Assembly: GCA_011056835.1 (NCBI GenBank)
Contig: DSDU01000168.1
Coordinates: 1 to 36,755 of the forward strand
Reading direction: 5' to 3'
DNA: 36,755 nucleotides
Source of the DNA: Deltaproteobacteria bacterium
GTDB taxonomy: Bacteria > Desulfobacterota > Syntrophia > Syntrophales > UBA6807
The translations under genes and the position numbers were made by a program. The notes under the pieces are model-generated. The model was given only the letters and a program-made list of their open reading frames with translations. It was not told the origin of the DNA and searched no databases. This document shows positions 8,419 through 15,954 of this stretch, piece by piece; the first letter of the stretch is position 1; each line of letters opens with the position of its first letter.

Positions 8419-9078
8419 TTATTTTTTCTCCAGAATTTTTTTCATTTCACCGATACTGGTGACGTAATCTCCACTCCCGAATATTGCTGAACCGGCTACA
8501 AAAATATCCGCGCCGGCATCTCTGAACAATGCTATATTATCAAGCTTTATGCCGCCATCGACTTCGAGACGGACATGGGGGGCCCGTGTATCGATCATCT
8601 TTCTCGCTTTTTCAATCTTGGGGATGACCTTATCGATGCATTTCTGCCCGCCGAATCCGGGATTAACCGACATGATCATGATAGAGTCGATGTATTCGAT
8701 GATTTCGTCTATCATGCACAGCGGTGTCGCCGGATTCAGTGAGACGCCTGCCTGTATTCCTTTTTCCTTTATCGATTCAATTGCCCGGTGGAGGTGCGTT
8801 TCCGCTTCACAGTGGATGGTTATAATATCACTTCCCGCATCGACAAAGTCCTGAATAAACCGTTCCGGATTTTCAATCATGAGATGAACGTCGAAGGGAA
8901 GCCGGGTAACCTTCCGGATCGAAGCGATGACGGGGGGACCGAATGTCAGGTTGGGCACAAAGTGACCGTCCATGACGTCGATATGAATGAGATCCGCCCC
9001 GGCTTCTTCCACGTTCTGAATTTCTTCTCCCAGTTTACTGAAATCAGCCGACAATATCGACGGGGCTATTTGCTTCAT
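8419..9078 (-). CDS. rpe: Ribulose-phosphate 3-epimerase
   Basis: A 219-residue TIM-barrel enzyme interconverting ribulose 5-phosphate and xylulose 5-phosphate in the pentose phosphate pathway. Signatures are IAPSILSADFSKLGEE, HIDVMDGHFVPNLTFGP (metal-binding His and Asp), DVHLMIENPERFI, MSVNPGFGGQKCI, and LEVDGGI with the second catalytic Asp. Length is normal and all key residues are present. It starts 15 bases after the glycine-zipper lipoprotein gene on the same strand, with AGAGGA upstream, so the two are probably cotranscribed although functionally unrelated. It converges on the DHH gene. Confidence 0.95.
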   Translation of the reverse strand: MKQIAPSILSADFSKLGEEIQNVEEAGADLIHIDVMDGHFVPNLTFGPPVIASIRKVTRLPFDVHLMIENPERFIQDFVDAGSDIITIHCEAETHLHRAIESIKEKGIQAGVSLNPATPLCMIDEIIEYIDSIMIMSVNPGFGGQKCIDKVIPKIEKARKMIDTRAPHVRLEVDGGIKLDNIALFRDAGADIFVAGSAIFGSGDYVTSIGEMKKILEKK

Positions 9079-9093
9079 GATGTTGTTGTCCTC

Positions 9094-9837
9094 TCAGAAT
9101 TTCATGATCAGAGAATGCACGACTCCCGTGTCCACTTCCCTGATGGTGAGTCTCAGTTCGTGTGCCTTGTTTGATTCACCCGGGAAAAATATGAAACCAT
9201 GGGCCACTTCGTTCGGGCGTATGGCCCGCCGCTCGAGAGTGCGTGTCTGCAGGTCCTCCCTGATTTCACTCTGTATGCTTCGATCCGTCAGTCCTCTCGT
9301 CCCGCCCATGGTTATTCCCGCCGCGGCTCCCACAGCGGCTCCTTTCATGGCGGCATCACCCACGTTCTGTCCCGTTACGATGCCGATGGCAGCACCGATA
9401 ATCGCTCCCGCGGTACCCGCGAGCAACCCTGACTTCGCCCCTTCGGGGGCGACTTCTCCCAGTTCCGTCTTTTTTGATATGCGGTCATAGGCAAGTCCTG
9501 CATCCAGAATCGGCCAGAGGTTGCTGTCAGTGTCGACGAGAAACGTTGATGAAGAAATGATCTCGAGGTCATGTGTTCCTACGTTGTCAAAAATTACCTG
9601 AACGGGAAGGACACCGGCATCGAGTATATCGAAGCCGAAAGCCGCCTGTGCCTCTTTCGGATCATCATATGCCTTCGCTGCAATATCTGCTCCCGCCGCT
9701 TCGACGGTATTCTCGTACGCGGACGGAAGCTTGAATGGGACAACCTTTCTTTCATATCGAGCGCATGACACGAGAAAAATCAAGATAAACACCATTACAC
9801 CGGCAACAGTTTCCCGTATGGCCATTCGCTGTCTCAT
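9094..9837 (-). CDS. Glycine-zipper lipoprotein
   Basis: A 247-residue predicted lipoprotein. The N-terminal hydrophobic stretch VAGVMVFILIFLVSC ends in a lipobox with Cys25. Residues 134-180 form a glycine-zipper region (GLLAGTAGAIIGAAIGIVTG and GAAVGAAAGITMGG), a motif seen in outer-membrane lipoproteins and proteins that insert or oligomerise in membranes. The flanking parts look beta-rich (PVQVIFDNVGTHDLEIISSS before, HGFIFFPGESNKAHELRLTI after). AAGGA lies about 8 bases before the ATG at 9837, and a promoter is proposed at 9873-9901. Function is unknown; the role is inferred only from the motif. rpe follows after 15 bases. Confidence 0.8.
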   Translation of the reverse strand: MRQRMAIRETVAGVMVFILIFLVSCARYERKVVPFKLPSAYENTVEAAGADIAAKAYDDPKEAQAAFGFDILDAGVLPVQVIFDNVGTHDLEIISSSTFLVDTDSNLWPILDAGLAYDRISKKTELGEVAPEGAKSGLLAGTAGAIIGAAIGIVTGQNVGDAAMKGAAVGAAAGITMGGTRGLTDRSIQSEIREDLQTRTLERRAIRPNEVAHGFIFFPGESNKAHELRLTIREVDTGVVHSLIMKF

Positions 9838-9872
9838 TGGTTTATTCCTTTCATGTTAAATCTGCATGACAC

Positions 9873-9901
9873 AGTTTATAAAAAGATCCGCGACGTGTCA
9901 A
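9873..9901 (-). promoter_or_regulatory. Probable promoter of the lipoprotein-rpe unit
   Basis: On the minus strand TTGACA (9901-9896) is followed 17 bases later by TAAACT (9878-9873), or 15 bases later by TATAAA (9880-9875). It ends about 36 bases before the lipoprotein start. The rest of the 9838-10131 gap holds nothing else I can recognise. Confidence 0.55.
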
Positions 9902-10131
9902 CGGGAATGAGAAACGGTAGCACGTTGATACGAAAAACCGGGGCGATGCGGATACGGTCACGGTGTTTCCATTGTTTGGTACGTTGAAAACTTCCTCCAG
10001 GCAGTTCCTGAACTCAAACGTCGGGTTCATACAGTCGGAATTGAAGATTTTTCACTTCACTGAGATTGATTCGAAAAATGCTCAATGATGACCCGCTCAC
10101 ATGACTATTCCTTTGGGCGACAGCCCGTTTA

Positions 10132-10896
10132 TCAATCAGACACGGTGATTCCTCTGTCACGTAAGTAGCGTTTCACCTCTGCAATAGTGATTTCTCTGAA
10201 ATGAAAAATCGATGCCGCCAGCAATGCCGACGCCTTTCCCGTGACGACCCCGTCATAAAGGTGCTTGAGCGTTCCCGCCCCACCCGAGGCGATAACGGGC
10301 AAACCGGAAGCCGCCGCAACACGACTGGTTAAAACCAGGTCATAGCCGTCTTTGGTGCCGTCCGTATCGATGCTGGTGGGAAGGATTTCGCCTGCCCCGA
10401 GATCGGCAACCTGCTTTGCCCATGCGATTGCATCCACGCCGGTCGGTTTTTGCCCCCCGTTGATGTATAGTTCATACCCCGATGGAAGCGCTCCCGTCGC
10501 CTTTCCGTCGATGGCGACGATGACGGCCTCACTGCCGAATGCCCGCGCCGCCTCCCGGATGAGCTCGGGGTTGTGAACCGCCGCCGTGTTGATGGAAACC
10601 TTGCTGACGCCCGCGGCCATAAGTTTCTCTATATCCGAGAGTTCGGCAATTCCCCCGCCGACGATAAGTGGTATCGAAATGGCTGAACTTACCTTTTTTA
10701 CCAGTTCCACCATAGTCTTCCGTCCCTCGACGGTTGCGGTGATGTCGAGAAATGCAAGTTCATCGGCACCCTCTTCGTCGTAAAAGACGGCGTTTTCCAC
10801 GGGGTCACCCGCCACTCTGAGATCAACAAAATGGACGCCTTTCACGACCTTTCCCTCTTTAATGTCAAGGCAGGGGATGATTTTGACTGGATTCAT
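10132..10896 (-). CDS. hisF: Imidazole glycerol phosphate synthase, cyclase subunit
   Basis: A 254-residue TIM-barrel subunit which, with the HisH glutaminase, converts PRFAR to imidazole glycerol phosphate and AICAR. Catalytic Asp11 ([15 protein letters not shown]) and Asp130 ([11 protein letters not shown]) are in place. [48 protein letters not shown] and [11 protein letters not shown] are family blocks. The ATG at 10896 is chosen because AAAGGAAG lies upstream and it gives the standard N-terminus; an in-frame ATG at 10914 has no ribosome site. hisH and hisA are not adjacent. A weak minus-strand promoter with TTGACA at 10962-10957 lies upstream. Confidence 0.93.
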   Translation of the reverse strand: MNPVKIIPCLDIKEGKVVKGVHFVDLRVAGDPVENAVFYDEEGADELAFLDITATVEGRKTMVELVKKVSSAISIPLIVGGGIAELSDIEKLMAAGVSKVSINTAAVHNPELIREAARAFGSEAVIVAIDGKATGALPSGYELYINGGQKPTGVDAIAWAKQVADLGAGEILPTSIDTDGTKDGYDLVLTSRVAAASGLPVIASGGAGTLKHLYDGVVTGKASALLAASIFHFREITIAEVKRYLRDRGITVSD

Positions 10897-10979
10897 GGCG
10901 CTGCTTCCTTTCATCGTTTATAGTGAGGAGTCCTTTTACTACATGCGATCGACCGGTGTCAACGGTTTGAAAATCATTC

Positions 10980-11008
10980 TTGACAGGGGTTGAAAAGACC
11001 ACTATTGT
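10980..11008 (+). promoter_or_regulatory. Probable promoter of waaA
   Basis: TTGACA at 10980-10985 and TATTGT at 11003-11008, spaced by 17 bases, about 40 bases upstream of the waaA start codon. It lies between the divergent hisF and waaA genes. Confidence 0.6.
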
Positions 11009-11047
11009 CACCGGGCGAGGTGGGGAACATTCCTGAAAGGTACCATC

Positions 11048-12379
11048 ATGTCATATACGGGAATATACAACATCATATTGTTTGCGGCGGCCGTTGTTCT
11101 TCTGCCTTACTATGGTTTCAAGATGATCGTAACGGGGAAGTACAGAAAAAGCCTCGGCGCGAAACTGGGAATGATATCATACGACGTTTTTGCCGATATG
11201 AAAGGCGCCCCCCGAATCTGGGTTCATGCCGTTTCGGTGGGAGAAGTGACCGCTGCGGCGCCGATTATCGCTTCCCTCAGAGACATGTTCCCCCAGGCCT
11301 GTATCGTTCTCTCAACGAGTACGGAAACGGGGCAGGACATGGCCCGGCGAATGGTGTCGGGCGTGACCGCATATATGTATTTTCCCATTGATATCCCATG
11401 GGTGGTGAGCAAGGTCGTCAACCGTGTGAAACCGGATATCTTTATTCCTGTTGAAACGGAACTGTGGCCGAATTTCCTTCGTATCTGTCATGAAAGGGAC
11501 ATTGGAATCGTAATGGCCAATGGAAGAATATCACCCCGTTCATATGCACGGTACTCAAAAACCCGGTATTTCTGGAGAAAGATGATGACGCTGATTGACG
11601 CGGCGGGTATGATATCTCCTGTCGACGCCGATCGAATACGGGACATCGGTCTGGAACCGTCAAAAATCACCGTCATGGGCAATGCCAAGTATGACGGCCT
11701 TGCAGCTCGCACCAACGGGGCGCTCCACCGAGACAGCGCCGACAGGCTGGCCATTCACGAGGGATCGCCTGTGTTCGTTGCGGGAAGCACCCACGAAGGG
11801 GAAGAAACAATCATCCTCGATGTCTACGGGAAACTTCTGAAAGCCTGGCCCGATTGCTTGCTGATCATAGTGCCCCGGCATATCGAGCGACGGGGTGATG
11901 TGCTGTCCCTGGTAAAAAGAACAGGGTCCAACGATTGCATCACCATGACGGAAATCAACGGAGGGAAACGGCGGACGACGGAACGGGTCATTGTCGTCGA
12001 CGTGATCGGCGAACTCTTTAAGATATACAGCCTGGCGACAGTCGTTTTCTGCGGCGGGAGCCTCGTTCCCCGGGGCGGACAGAATATTCTCGAAGCGGCT
12101 GCATGGGGCAAGGTAGTCCTGTACGGTCCCTTCATGGAAGACTTTACCGATGAAAAGCGACTTCTCGAAGCGGCGGGCGCCGGAATCACCGTTCGTAATG
12201 AAACGGAACTCATGCATGCGATCACAAGACTGCTGGAGAACCCCGATGATCTTGCTTCAAGAGGAGAGGCGGGGCGAGCCGTTGTCATGTCAAATCGGGG
12301 AGCCTCCCGGCGCTACGCTGAACTGATCGCATCACGACTGAAGATACACGACAAGGTCGAAGGCATTGGAATCGGGTGA
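11048..12379 (+). CDS. waaA: 3-deoxy-D-manno-octulosonic acid (Kdo) transferase
   Basis: A 443-residue GT30 glycosyltransferase that adds Kdo from CMP-Kdo to lipid A precursor at the inner membrane. An N-terminal anchor (about residues 6-28) precedes the first Rossmann domain with WVHAVSVGEVTAAAPII, TSTETG and VETELWPNF. The C-terminal domain contains VAGSTHEGEE, IIVPRHIERRGD and GGSLVPRGGQNILEAAAWG, all hallmarks of WaaA. The glutamate in SVGE is the expected catalytic base. It is a single gene with its own promoter and converges with the oxidoreductase operon across about 140 bases. It indicates a lipopolysaccharide-bearing outer membrane. Confidence 0.93.
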   Translation: MSYTGIYNIILFAAAVVLLPYYGFKMIVTGKYRKSLGAKLGMISYDVFADMKGAPRIWVHAVSVGEVTAAAPIIASLRDMFPQACIVLSTSTETGQDMARRMVSGVTAYMYFPIDIPWVVSKVVNRVKPDIFIPVETELWPNFLRICHERDIGIVMANGRISPRSYARYSKTRYFWRKMMTLIDAAGMISPVDADRIRDIGLEPSKITVMGNAKYDGLAARTNGALHRDSADRLAIHEGSPVFVAGSTHEGEETIILDVYGKLLKAWPDCLLIIVPRHIERRGDVLSLVKRTGSNDCITMTEINGGKRRTTERVIVVDVIGELFKIYSLATVVFCGGSLVPRGGQNILEAAAWGKVVLYGPFMEDFTDEKRLLEAAGAGITVRNETELMHAITRLLENPDDLASRGEAGRAVVMSNRGASRRYAELIASRLKIHDKVEGIGIG

Positions 12380-12519
12380 TAGTGTGTCCGGTGCAGGGTG
12401 TGGGAACCGAATCCCGATACCTGAAAAATAAAACAAGAACCACGCATTCACCGTTTCCGAACGATCATACCTCGACGATGATTTACGATTTGCGTTCGTT
12501 GGTTCCGATGTCGTTACAG

Positions 12520-13419
12520 TTACCCCTCCGCCCGTCGCACATATTCGTCCCACCGGCGGTCCACCCATGCCTGCAGGGTGTTCAGCTGTTCGATGCTCAT
12601 TTTTTTGAAACGACCCTGCCGTTCCACATAATGAATGATCGGCTGTCGCTTGCCCCTGCCTGCCAGGGTTTTACTCCGTCCGGTAAGCCGGAGCCGTCCG
12701 TCTTCGATTTCGTAGAGGATTACCATCCCTGTTTCGACGGCGAGCTTGCCGATTCTGATCGTATCCTTGGTGGGATACATCCAGCCGGGTGGGCAGGGCG
12801 AATAAATGTGCATGTACCGGGTGCCCTTGATCCGCTTGGCCTTCACAAACTTTTCATAGAGATCGATTGGATAGGCGGGACATGTCGTTGCCAGGTACGG
12901 CAGGTCGTGTGCCTCCATGATCCTGACAAAATCCTTTTTCTGGTCCTGCTTGGTATTAATCGGCGTCGTCGTCGTTATGGCGCCCAGGGGTGTCGCGCTG
13001 GAACGCTGCGTCCCCGTGTTCATATATCCTTCATTATCATAGCAGATGAATATGAAATCGGTATTCCGTTCGGCGGCGCCACTGAGAGACTGGATGCCCA
13101 TGTCATAGGTTGAACCGTCTCCCGCCATGGCCACGACAGTGATATCCGACTTATTGAGAGCGGTCAATCCTGCGGCGATTCCCGATGCGGAGGCGGCGGT
13201 GCTGGCAAACGTCGTGTTCAGGCAGGGTACAGTCACCGGGGTGATCGGATATAATCCGTGAAGAACGCAGAGACAGCTTGCCGGTATGGTGAGAATGGTG
13301 TTTTCCCGCAGCGCCTTCAACAGGTAGCGATAAGCGAGCGTGAGGCCGCACCCTTGACAGGCCCTGCTTCCCGGCAGGATATATTCTTTATCGTTGATCT
13401 TGAATATGTTCTCTTGCAT
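12520..13419 (-). CDS. 2-oxoacid:ferredoxin oxidoreductase, beta subunit (TPP-binding)
   Basis: A 299-residue PorB/VorA-type subunit holding thiamine diphosphate and one 4Fe-4S cluster. Cluster cysteines include the pair in CQGCGLTLAYRYLLKAL and the cysteines around IPASCLCVLHG, with another in the C-terminal YSPCPPGWMYP block. The TPP/Mg site is MAGDGSTYDMGIQSLSGAAE followed by CYDNEGYMNTG. The complex oxidatively decarboxylates a 2-oxoacid to its acyl-CoA with ferredoxin, or works in reverse as a synthase. The ATG at 13419 is used because the GGGGTGAG at the end of the alpha gene serves as its ribosome site; an upstream GTG-type start lies inside alpha. Last gene of the operon. Substrate (pyruvate, branched-chain or aryl) is not decidable from these motifs. 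Confidence 0.9.
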   Translation of the reverse strand: MQENIFKINDKEYILPGSRACQGCGLTLAYRYLLKALRENTILTIPASCLCVLHGLYPITPVTVPCLNTTFASTAASASGIAAGLTALNKSDITVVAMAGDGSTYDMGIQSLSGAAERNTDFIFICYDNEGYMNTGTQRSSATPLGAITTTTPINTKQDQKKDFVRIMEAHDLPYLATTCPAYPIDLYEKFVKAKRIKGTRYMHIYSPCPPGWMYPTKDTIRIGKLAVETGMVILYEIEDGRLRLTGRSKTLAGRGKRQPIIHYVERQGRFKKMSIEQLNTLQAWVDRRWDEYVRRAEG

Positions 13420-13423
13420 CGTC

Positions 13424-14632
13424 TCACCCCGTGTAGCAGTTAAGCCATCTTGTTTCATTCTTCATCGTCCGAACGTCCAGCATTGCCAGGGCGTTCCTGC
13501 CCGCTTCCGCCAGTTCCCGCGGTTTTACGTCCCTGCCCCCCAGCCCGGCCACATAGTTATGGACGGGGGCATGTATGCCCGTTCCGTAAAAGGCCGCCTT
13601 GAGATCGGAACAGAGCGCCCCTTCGTACCCGTAGCTGATAGCCTTTTCAAAGGTCAGAATGGCCTGAGCCCTTTCGAATGCCTGGATAACGTCGTCTGTC
13701 GGGAACGGTCGAAACACCCGAATCCCCACAACCCCGGCCTTGATCCCCTCGTTTCTCAGCATATCCGCTGCAGCGATTGCCTCGGCGGCGATCGATCCCA
13801 TGCCCGTCATGACCAGTTCGGCATCATCGGTCATATAGGTCCAGATCAATCCGCCGTGATCCCGTCCAAAGGACGATGCGAATGCGGCGTTCGTCTCGGT
13901 AATGACGGCTCTGGCTTTTTCGAAGGCGGCCTGCAGTTTGTACCTCATTTCCATGTAACCGTCGCAGAGGACTCCCTCAGGATTTTCCCGTCTTCCCGGG
14001 AACAGAACCGAATTGATTGTCCGCGGGTCTTCCGGTGAAAGGATTGTATGGGGTTTGTAGGGAGGAAGAAACTTCAGTACCTGTTCATGGTCCGGAATAT
14101 CGACCGGCATCATGGTATGGGAGAGCACGAAACCGTCGTAGCAGACCATGACGGGGATATACACCTGTTCGGCTATTCTGTACGCCTGGATAATCGTGTC
14201 GATAATTTCCTGGTTATCCCGACAGTACATCTGTATCCAGCCCGTGTCCCGCTGTGCGACGGAATCCTGCTGATCGTTGAAGATCGACCACGGCGCGCCC
14301 ACTCCCCTGTTGACACAGCACATGACAATCGGCAGCCTTGATCCCGCCGCCCAGTGGAGCTGTTCGTGCATGTAGAGGAGGCCGTTGGAACTCGTCGCGG
14401 TGAAGACACGTGCGCCCACCGTTGATGCGGAAATGCAGACGGTCAGCGCGGAATGTTCTCCTTCGACCCGGACATACTCCGCTTTCAGTTCTCCCCCTTC
14501 CACATACCGGGAAAGGATTTCCGCCAGAGAAGATTGGGGGGTTATGGGATACGCCGCCACGACCCTTGGATCGCAGAGCTTTACGCCCACCGCTGCCGCC
14601 TCGTTACCGGTTATAATCTGAACGTTACTCAT
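13424..14632 (-). CDS. 2-oxoacid:ferredoxin oxidoreductase, alpha subunit
   Basis: A 402-residue PorA/VorB-type subunit. It begins QIITGNEAAAVGVKLC and contains AAYPITPQSSLAEIL, RVEGEHSALTVCISASTVGA, FTATSSNGLLYMHE, and NRGVGAPWSIFNDQQDS followed by RDTGWIQMYC, the substrate and CoA-side motifs of this family. A transketolase C-domain with MTDDAELVMTGMGSIAAEA and VGIRVFRPFP closes the protein. The ATG at 14632 overlaps the end of the delta gene by 8 bases (translational coupling); a further upstream in-frame start lies inside delta. Beta follows 4 bases after its stop. The overall look is nearer the pyruvate/branched-chain groups than the 2-oxoglutarate group, but this is by eye. Confidence 0.9.
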   Translation of the reverse strand: MSNVQIITGNEAAAVGVKLCDPRVVAAYPITPQSSLAEILSRYVEGGELKAEYVRVEGEHSALTVCISASTVGARVFTATSSNGLLYMHEQLHWAAGSRLPIVMCCVNRGVGAPWSIFNDQQDSVAQRDTGWIQMYCRDNQEIIDTIIQAYRIAEQVYIPVMVCYDGFVLSHTMMPVDIPDHEQVLKFLPPYKPHTILSPEDPRTINSVLFPGRRENPEGVLCDGYMEMRYKLQAAFEKARAVITETNAAFASSFGRDHGGLIWTYMTDDAELVMTGMGSIAAEAIAAADMLRNEGIKAGVVGIRVFRPFPTDDVIQAFERAQAILTFEKAISYGYEGALCSDLKAAFYGTGIHAPVHNYVAGLGGRDVKPRELAEAGRNALAMLDVRTMKNETRWLNCYTG

Positions 14633-14918
14633 CGGCGTCCTCCTCCCGTACCATCCTGATTGCGTTGGGAGGACATTCTTCGGCACAGATTCCGCACCCC
14701 TTGCAGTAATCCATGTCGATGTGGACGGGAATCGACATGGCCACTACTCCTTCGGGGCAGTAGAGCCAGCAGAGGAAACAAGCAGCTTTTCCTTTTGTTG
14801 CGGGAATGCATTTGGTATGGTCGATCACCGGCCGTACATCCCGCCAGTCCCCCGTTCTTCCCCCCTCGCCCACCGAGGGTTTGCACAGGGCTGAAATGTT
14901 CATGTCTTTGTTATCCAT
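14625..14918 (-). CDS. 2-oxoacid:ferredoxin oxidoreductase, delta subunit (2x 4Fe-4S ferredoxin)
   Basis: A 97-residue PorD-like ferredoxin subunit that carries electrons from the TPP site towards external ferredoxin. The second cluster is canonical: CKGCGICAEECPPNAI. The first is unusual: the first cysteine (DHTKCIP) is separated from CFLCWLYCPEGVV by nine residues instead of the usual two, giving C-x9-C-x2-C-x3-CP. Either the cluster has a long loop or a different cysteine substitutes. The N-terminal 30 residues are polar without a membrane segment. It lies 7 bases after gamma and overlaps alpha by 8 bases. Confidence 0.87.
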   Translation of the reverse strand: MDNKDMNISALCKPSVGEGGRTGDWRDVRPVIDHTKCIPATKGKAACFLCWLYCPEGVVAMSIPVHIDMDYCKGCGICAEECPPNAIRMVREEDADE

Positions 14919-14925
14919 GTTATGC

Positions 14926-15501
14926 TTAATCCCTTTCGTGTTTCGGTGTGATAACGGTCACGTCGAACGCTGCTGATACGGCGGAGAAATTGGCGGCGGC
15001 CCTGTCGGCGGGCATTTTTTTCTTCAATCCCTTTTCAACGCAATTCAGTGAAACAAGCCCCGTCGCCCTGGCGAATGCCCCCAGCATGGGTGTATTCATG
15101 ACGGGCGCGCCTGCCACCATGAGACGCTGTTTCCGTGCTATTCCCGACGCATCGACCGTAGCGACGGTAAAACAGCCGTCGATTGACAGGTCATCGGCGC
15201 TGTGCGGCGTGTTGATGATGATCGTTCCACCGTTTTTCAGCCGTCCGAAGATATCCACAATCGTCATGACCGTCGGATCCAGAACAACGGCGATGTCCGC
15301 CTGTTCGATCTGAGAAACGGTCCTGATCGGTGCGTCGGAGATTCTTGTTGAAGCCGTCAGCGGAGCCCCCCGCCGCTCCGGTCCGAATGTGGGGGCTGAC
15401 GTGACGCCGCCGAATCCCTGGAGGTATGCCGACTCAGCGAGAATCTGCGCCGCCAGGACGACCCCCTGCCCTCCTCTTCCGTGCCATATCACTTCGTGCA
15501 T
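14926..15501 (-). CDS. 2-oxoacid:ferredoxin oxidoreductase, gamma subunit
   Basis: A 191-residue PorG-type subunit, first structural gene of the operon. The family signature is at the N-terminus: WHGRGGQGVVLAAQILAESA, followed by TSAPTFGPERRGAPLTASTR and the IEQADIAVVLDPTV block. In these complexes the gamma domain binds CoA and supports acyl transfer. AAAGGA lies 8 bases before the ATG at 15501. The terminator of the leader region ends only about 40 bases upstream, so expression of the four subunits should depend on read-through of that terminator (see the attenuator entry). Confidence 0.9.
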   Translation of the reverse strand: MHEVIWHGRGGQGVVLAAQILAESAYLQGFGGVTSAPTFGPERRGAPLTASTRISDAPIRTVSQIEQADIAVVLDPTVMTIVDIFGRLKNGGTIIINTPHSADDLSIDGCFTVATVDASGIARKQRLMVAGAPVMNTPMLGAFARATGLVSLNCVEKGLKKKMPADRAAANFSAVSAAFDVTVITPKHERD

Positions 15502-15540
15502 AGTCGTAATCCTTTGGTGTATATTTCATGCGATAGATAC

Positions 15541-15573
15541 AAAAAAAGGCCATGAGCTTTTCACCCATGGCCT
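15541..15573 (-). terminator. Leader terminator in front of the oxidoreductase operon
   Basis: On the minus strand AGGCCATG (15573-15566) pairs with CATGGCCT (15554-15547), giving an 8-bp stem with an 11-base loop, followed by a T run (15547-15541). It stands about 40 bases upstream of the gamma start and downstream of the leader ORF, on the same strand. No complete gene ends here, so its likely job is attenuation. Confidence 0.8.
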
Positions 15574-15598
15574 CGTCAGGAACTTTCCGGTTAAATGA

Positions 15599-15709
15599 TC
15601 ATTCCCTCGATATGGCAGGCCACGGGCATACGCCCAAAAGAAGAGCGAGGCTTAACAAGCTCATTAAACCGTTCAAGCGCTGATTGTCTCTTCTCGTGGC
15701 TCTGTTCAT
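15599..15709 (-). CDS. Leucine-rich leader peptide (36 aa)
   Basis: A 36-codon ORF, ATG at 15709 and TGA at 15601-15599, in the leader RNA of the oxidoreductase operon. The N-terminus is arginine-rich (Arg3, 6, 7, 11). It contains eight leucines: at residues 12, 15, 18, 19, 21, 23, 24 and 25, encoded by TTG, TTA, CTC and CTT. It ends with GVCPWPAISRE. AAGG lies about 13 bases before the ATG, partly in a small GGTG/CACC hairpin. The density of one amino acid just before the antiterminator segment is what a control peptide for leucine supply would show. The alternative is a tiny membrane protein, since residues 15-27 are hydrophobic. Confidence 0.6.
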   Translation of the reverse strand: MNRATRRDNQRLNGLMSLLSLALLLGVCPWPAISRE

Positions 15710-15747
15710 ATGGTGAATGACACCTTCTTTTTAAGGATGTAATGAAC

Positions 15748-15775
15748 GATATATGAAATAGACGGCAAAGTCAAT
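15748..15775 (-). promoter_or_regulatory. Promoter of the leader/oxidoreductase operon
   Basis: TTGACT (15775-15770) and TATATC (15753-15748) on the minus strand, spaced by 16 bases, place a start near 15741, about 30 bases before the leader ORF. Confidence 0.6.
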
Positions 15776-15833
15776 GAAAAATTTGAAGTGATAACGGTGA
15801 TTGACGGAGAGGTGCTTATCTGTTAGATACTTT

Positions 15834-15868
15834 AAAGGCTAAAGGCTAAAGGCTAAAGGCTAAAGGCT
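15834..15868 (+). repeat. Heptad tandem repeat, five perfect AAAGGCT copies
   Basis: Five exact copies of AAAGGCT in a row, followed by a degenerate CGGGGCG. It is the first of four heptad arrays within 3.3 kb that share a GGCNNAN register, and lies 86 bases before the SDR gene. Confidence 0.9.
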
Positions 15869-15954
15869 CGGGGCGACCGGCTTCGTCACGTGTATTGCGG
15901 CGCTGAAGCCCCGGTGATAATCCGATCATAACACTATCAAGGGGGATATAGATC

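Larger units (their letters stand above)
15541..15741 (-). promoter_or_regulatory. Leader-peptide transcription attenuator of the 2-oxoacid oxidoreductase operon
   Basis: The roughly 200-base leader has the parts of a classical attenuator. Segment 1 (GCCAC, 15700-15696, and AGAAGAG, 15694-15688) lies early in the leader ORF. Segment 2 (CCCGTGGCCT, 15626-15617) is at the end of the ORF and can pair with segment 1 through GUGGC. Segment 3 (AGGCCATGGG, 15573-15564) pairs with segment 2 over ten contiguous bases with one G-U, or with segment 4 (CATGGCCT) as the terminator. The leucine codons of the ORF lie between segments 1 and 2. A ribosome stalled there would free segment 2 to form the antiterminator; one reaching the stop codon would cover segment 2 and allow termination. 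A second competing pairing, TTCACC (15717-15712) with GGTGAA in the terminator loop, is also possible. The pairings are seen; the regulation is inferred. Confidence 0.68.

Noticed and set aside
12376-13113. 245-codon plus-strand ORF opposite the oxidoreductase beta gene
   Set aside because: A shadow of the beta subunit, whose cluster and TPP motifs are intact on the minus strand.
15541-15741. 6S RNA, SRP RNA or a known metabolite riboswitch in the oxidoreductase leader
   Set aside because: The conserved cores of 6S, SRP and the common riboswitches (TPP, FMN, SAM, glycine, cobalamin, c-di-GMP, fluoride) were not found, and the structured part coincides with an ORF, which fits an attenuator better.
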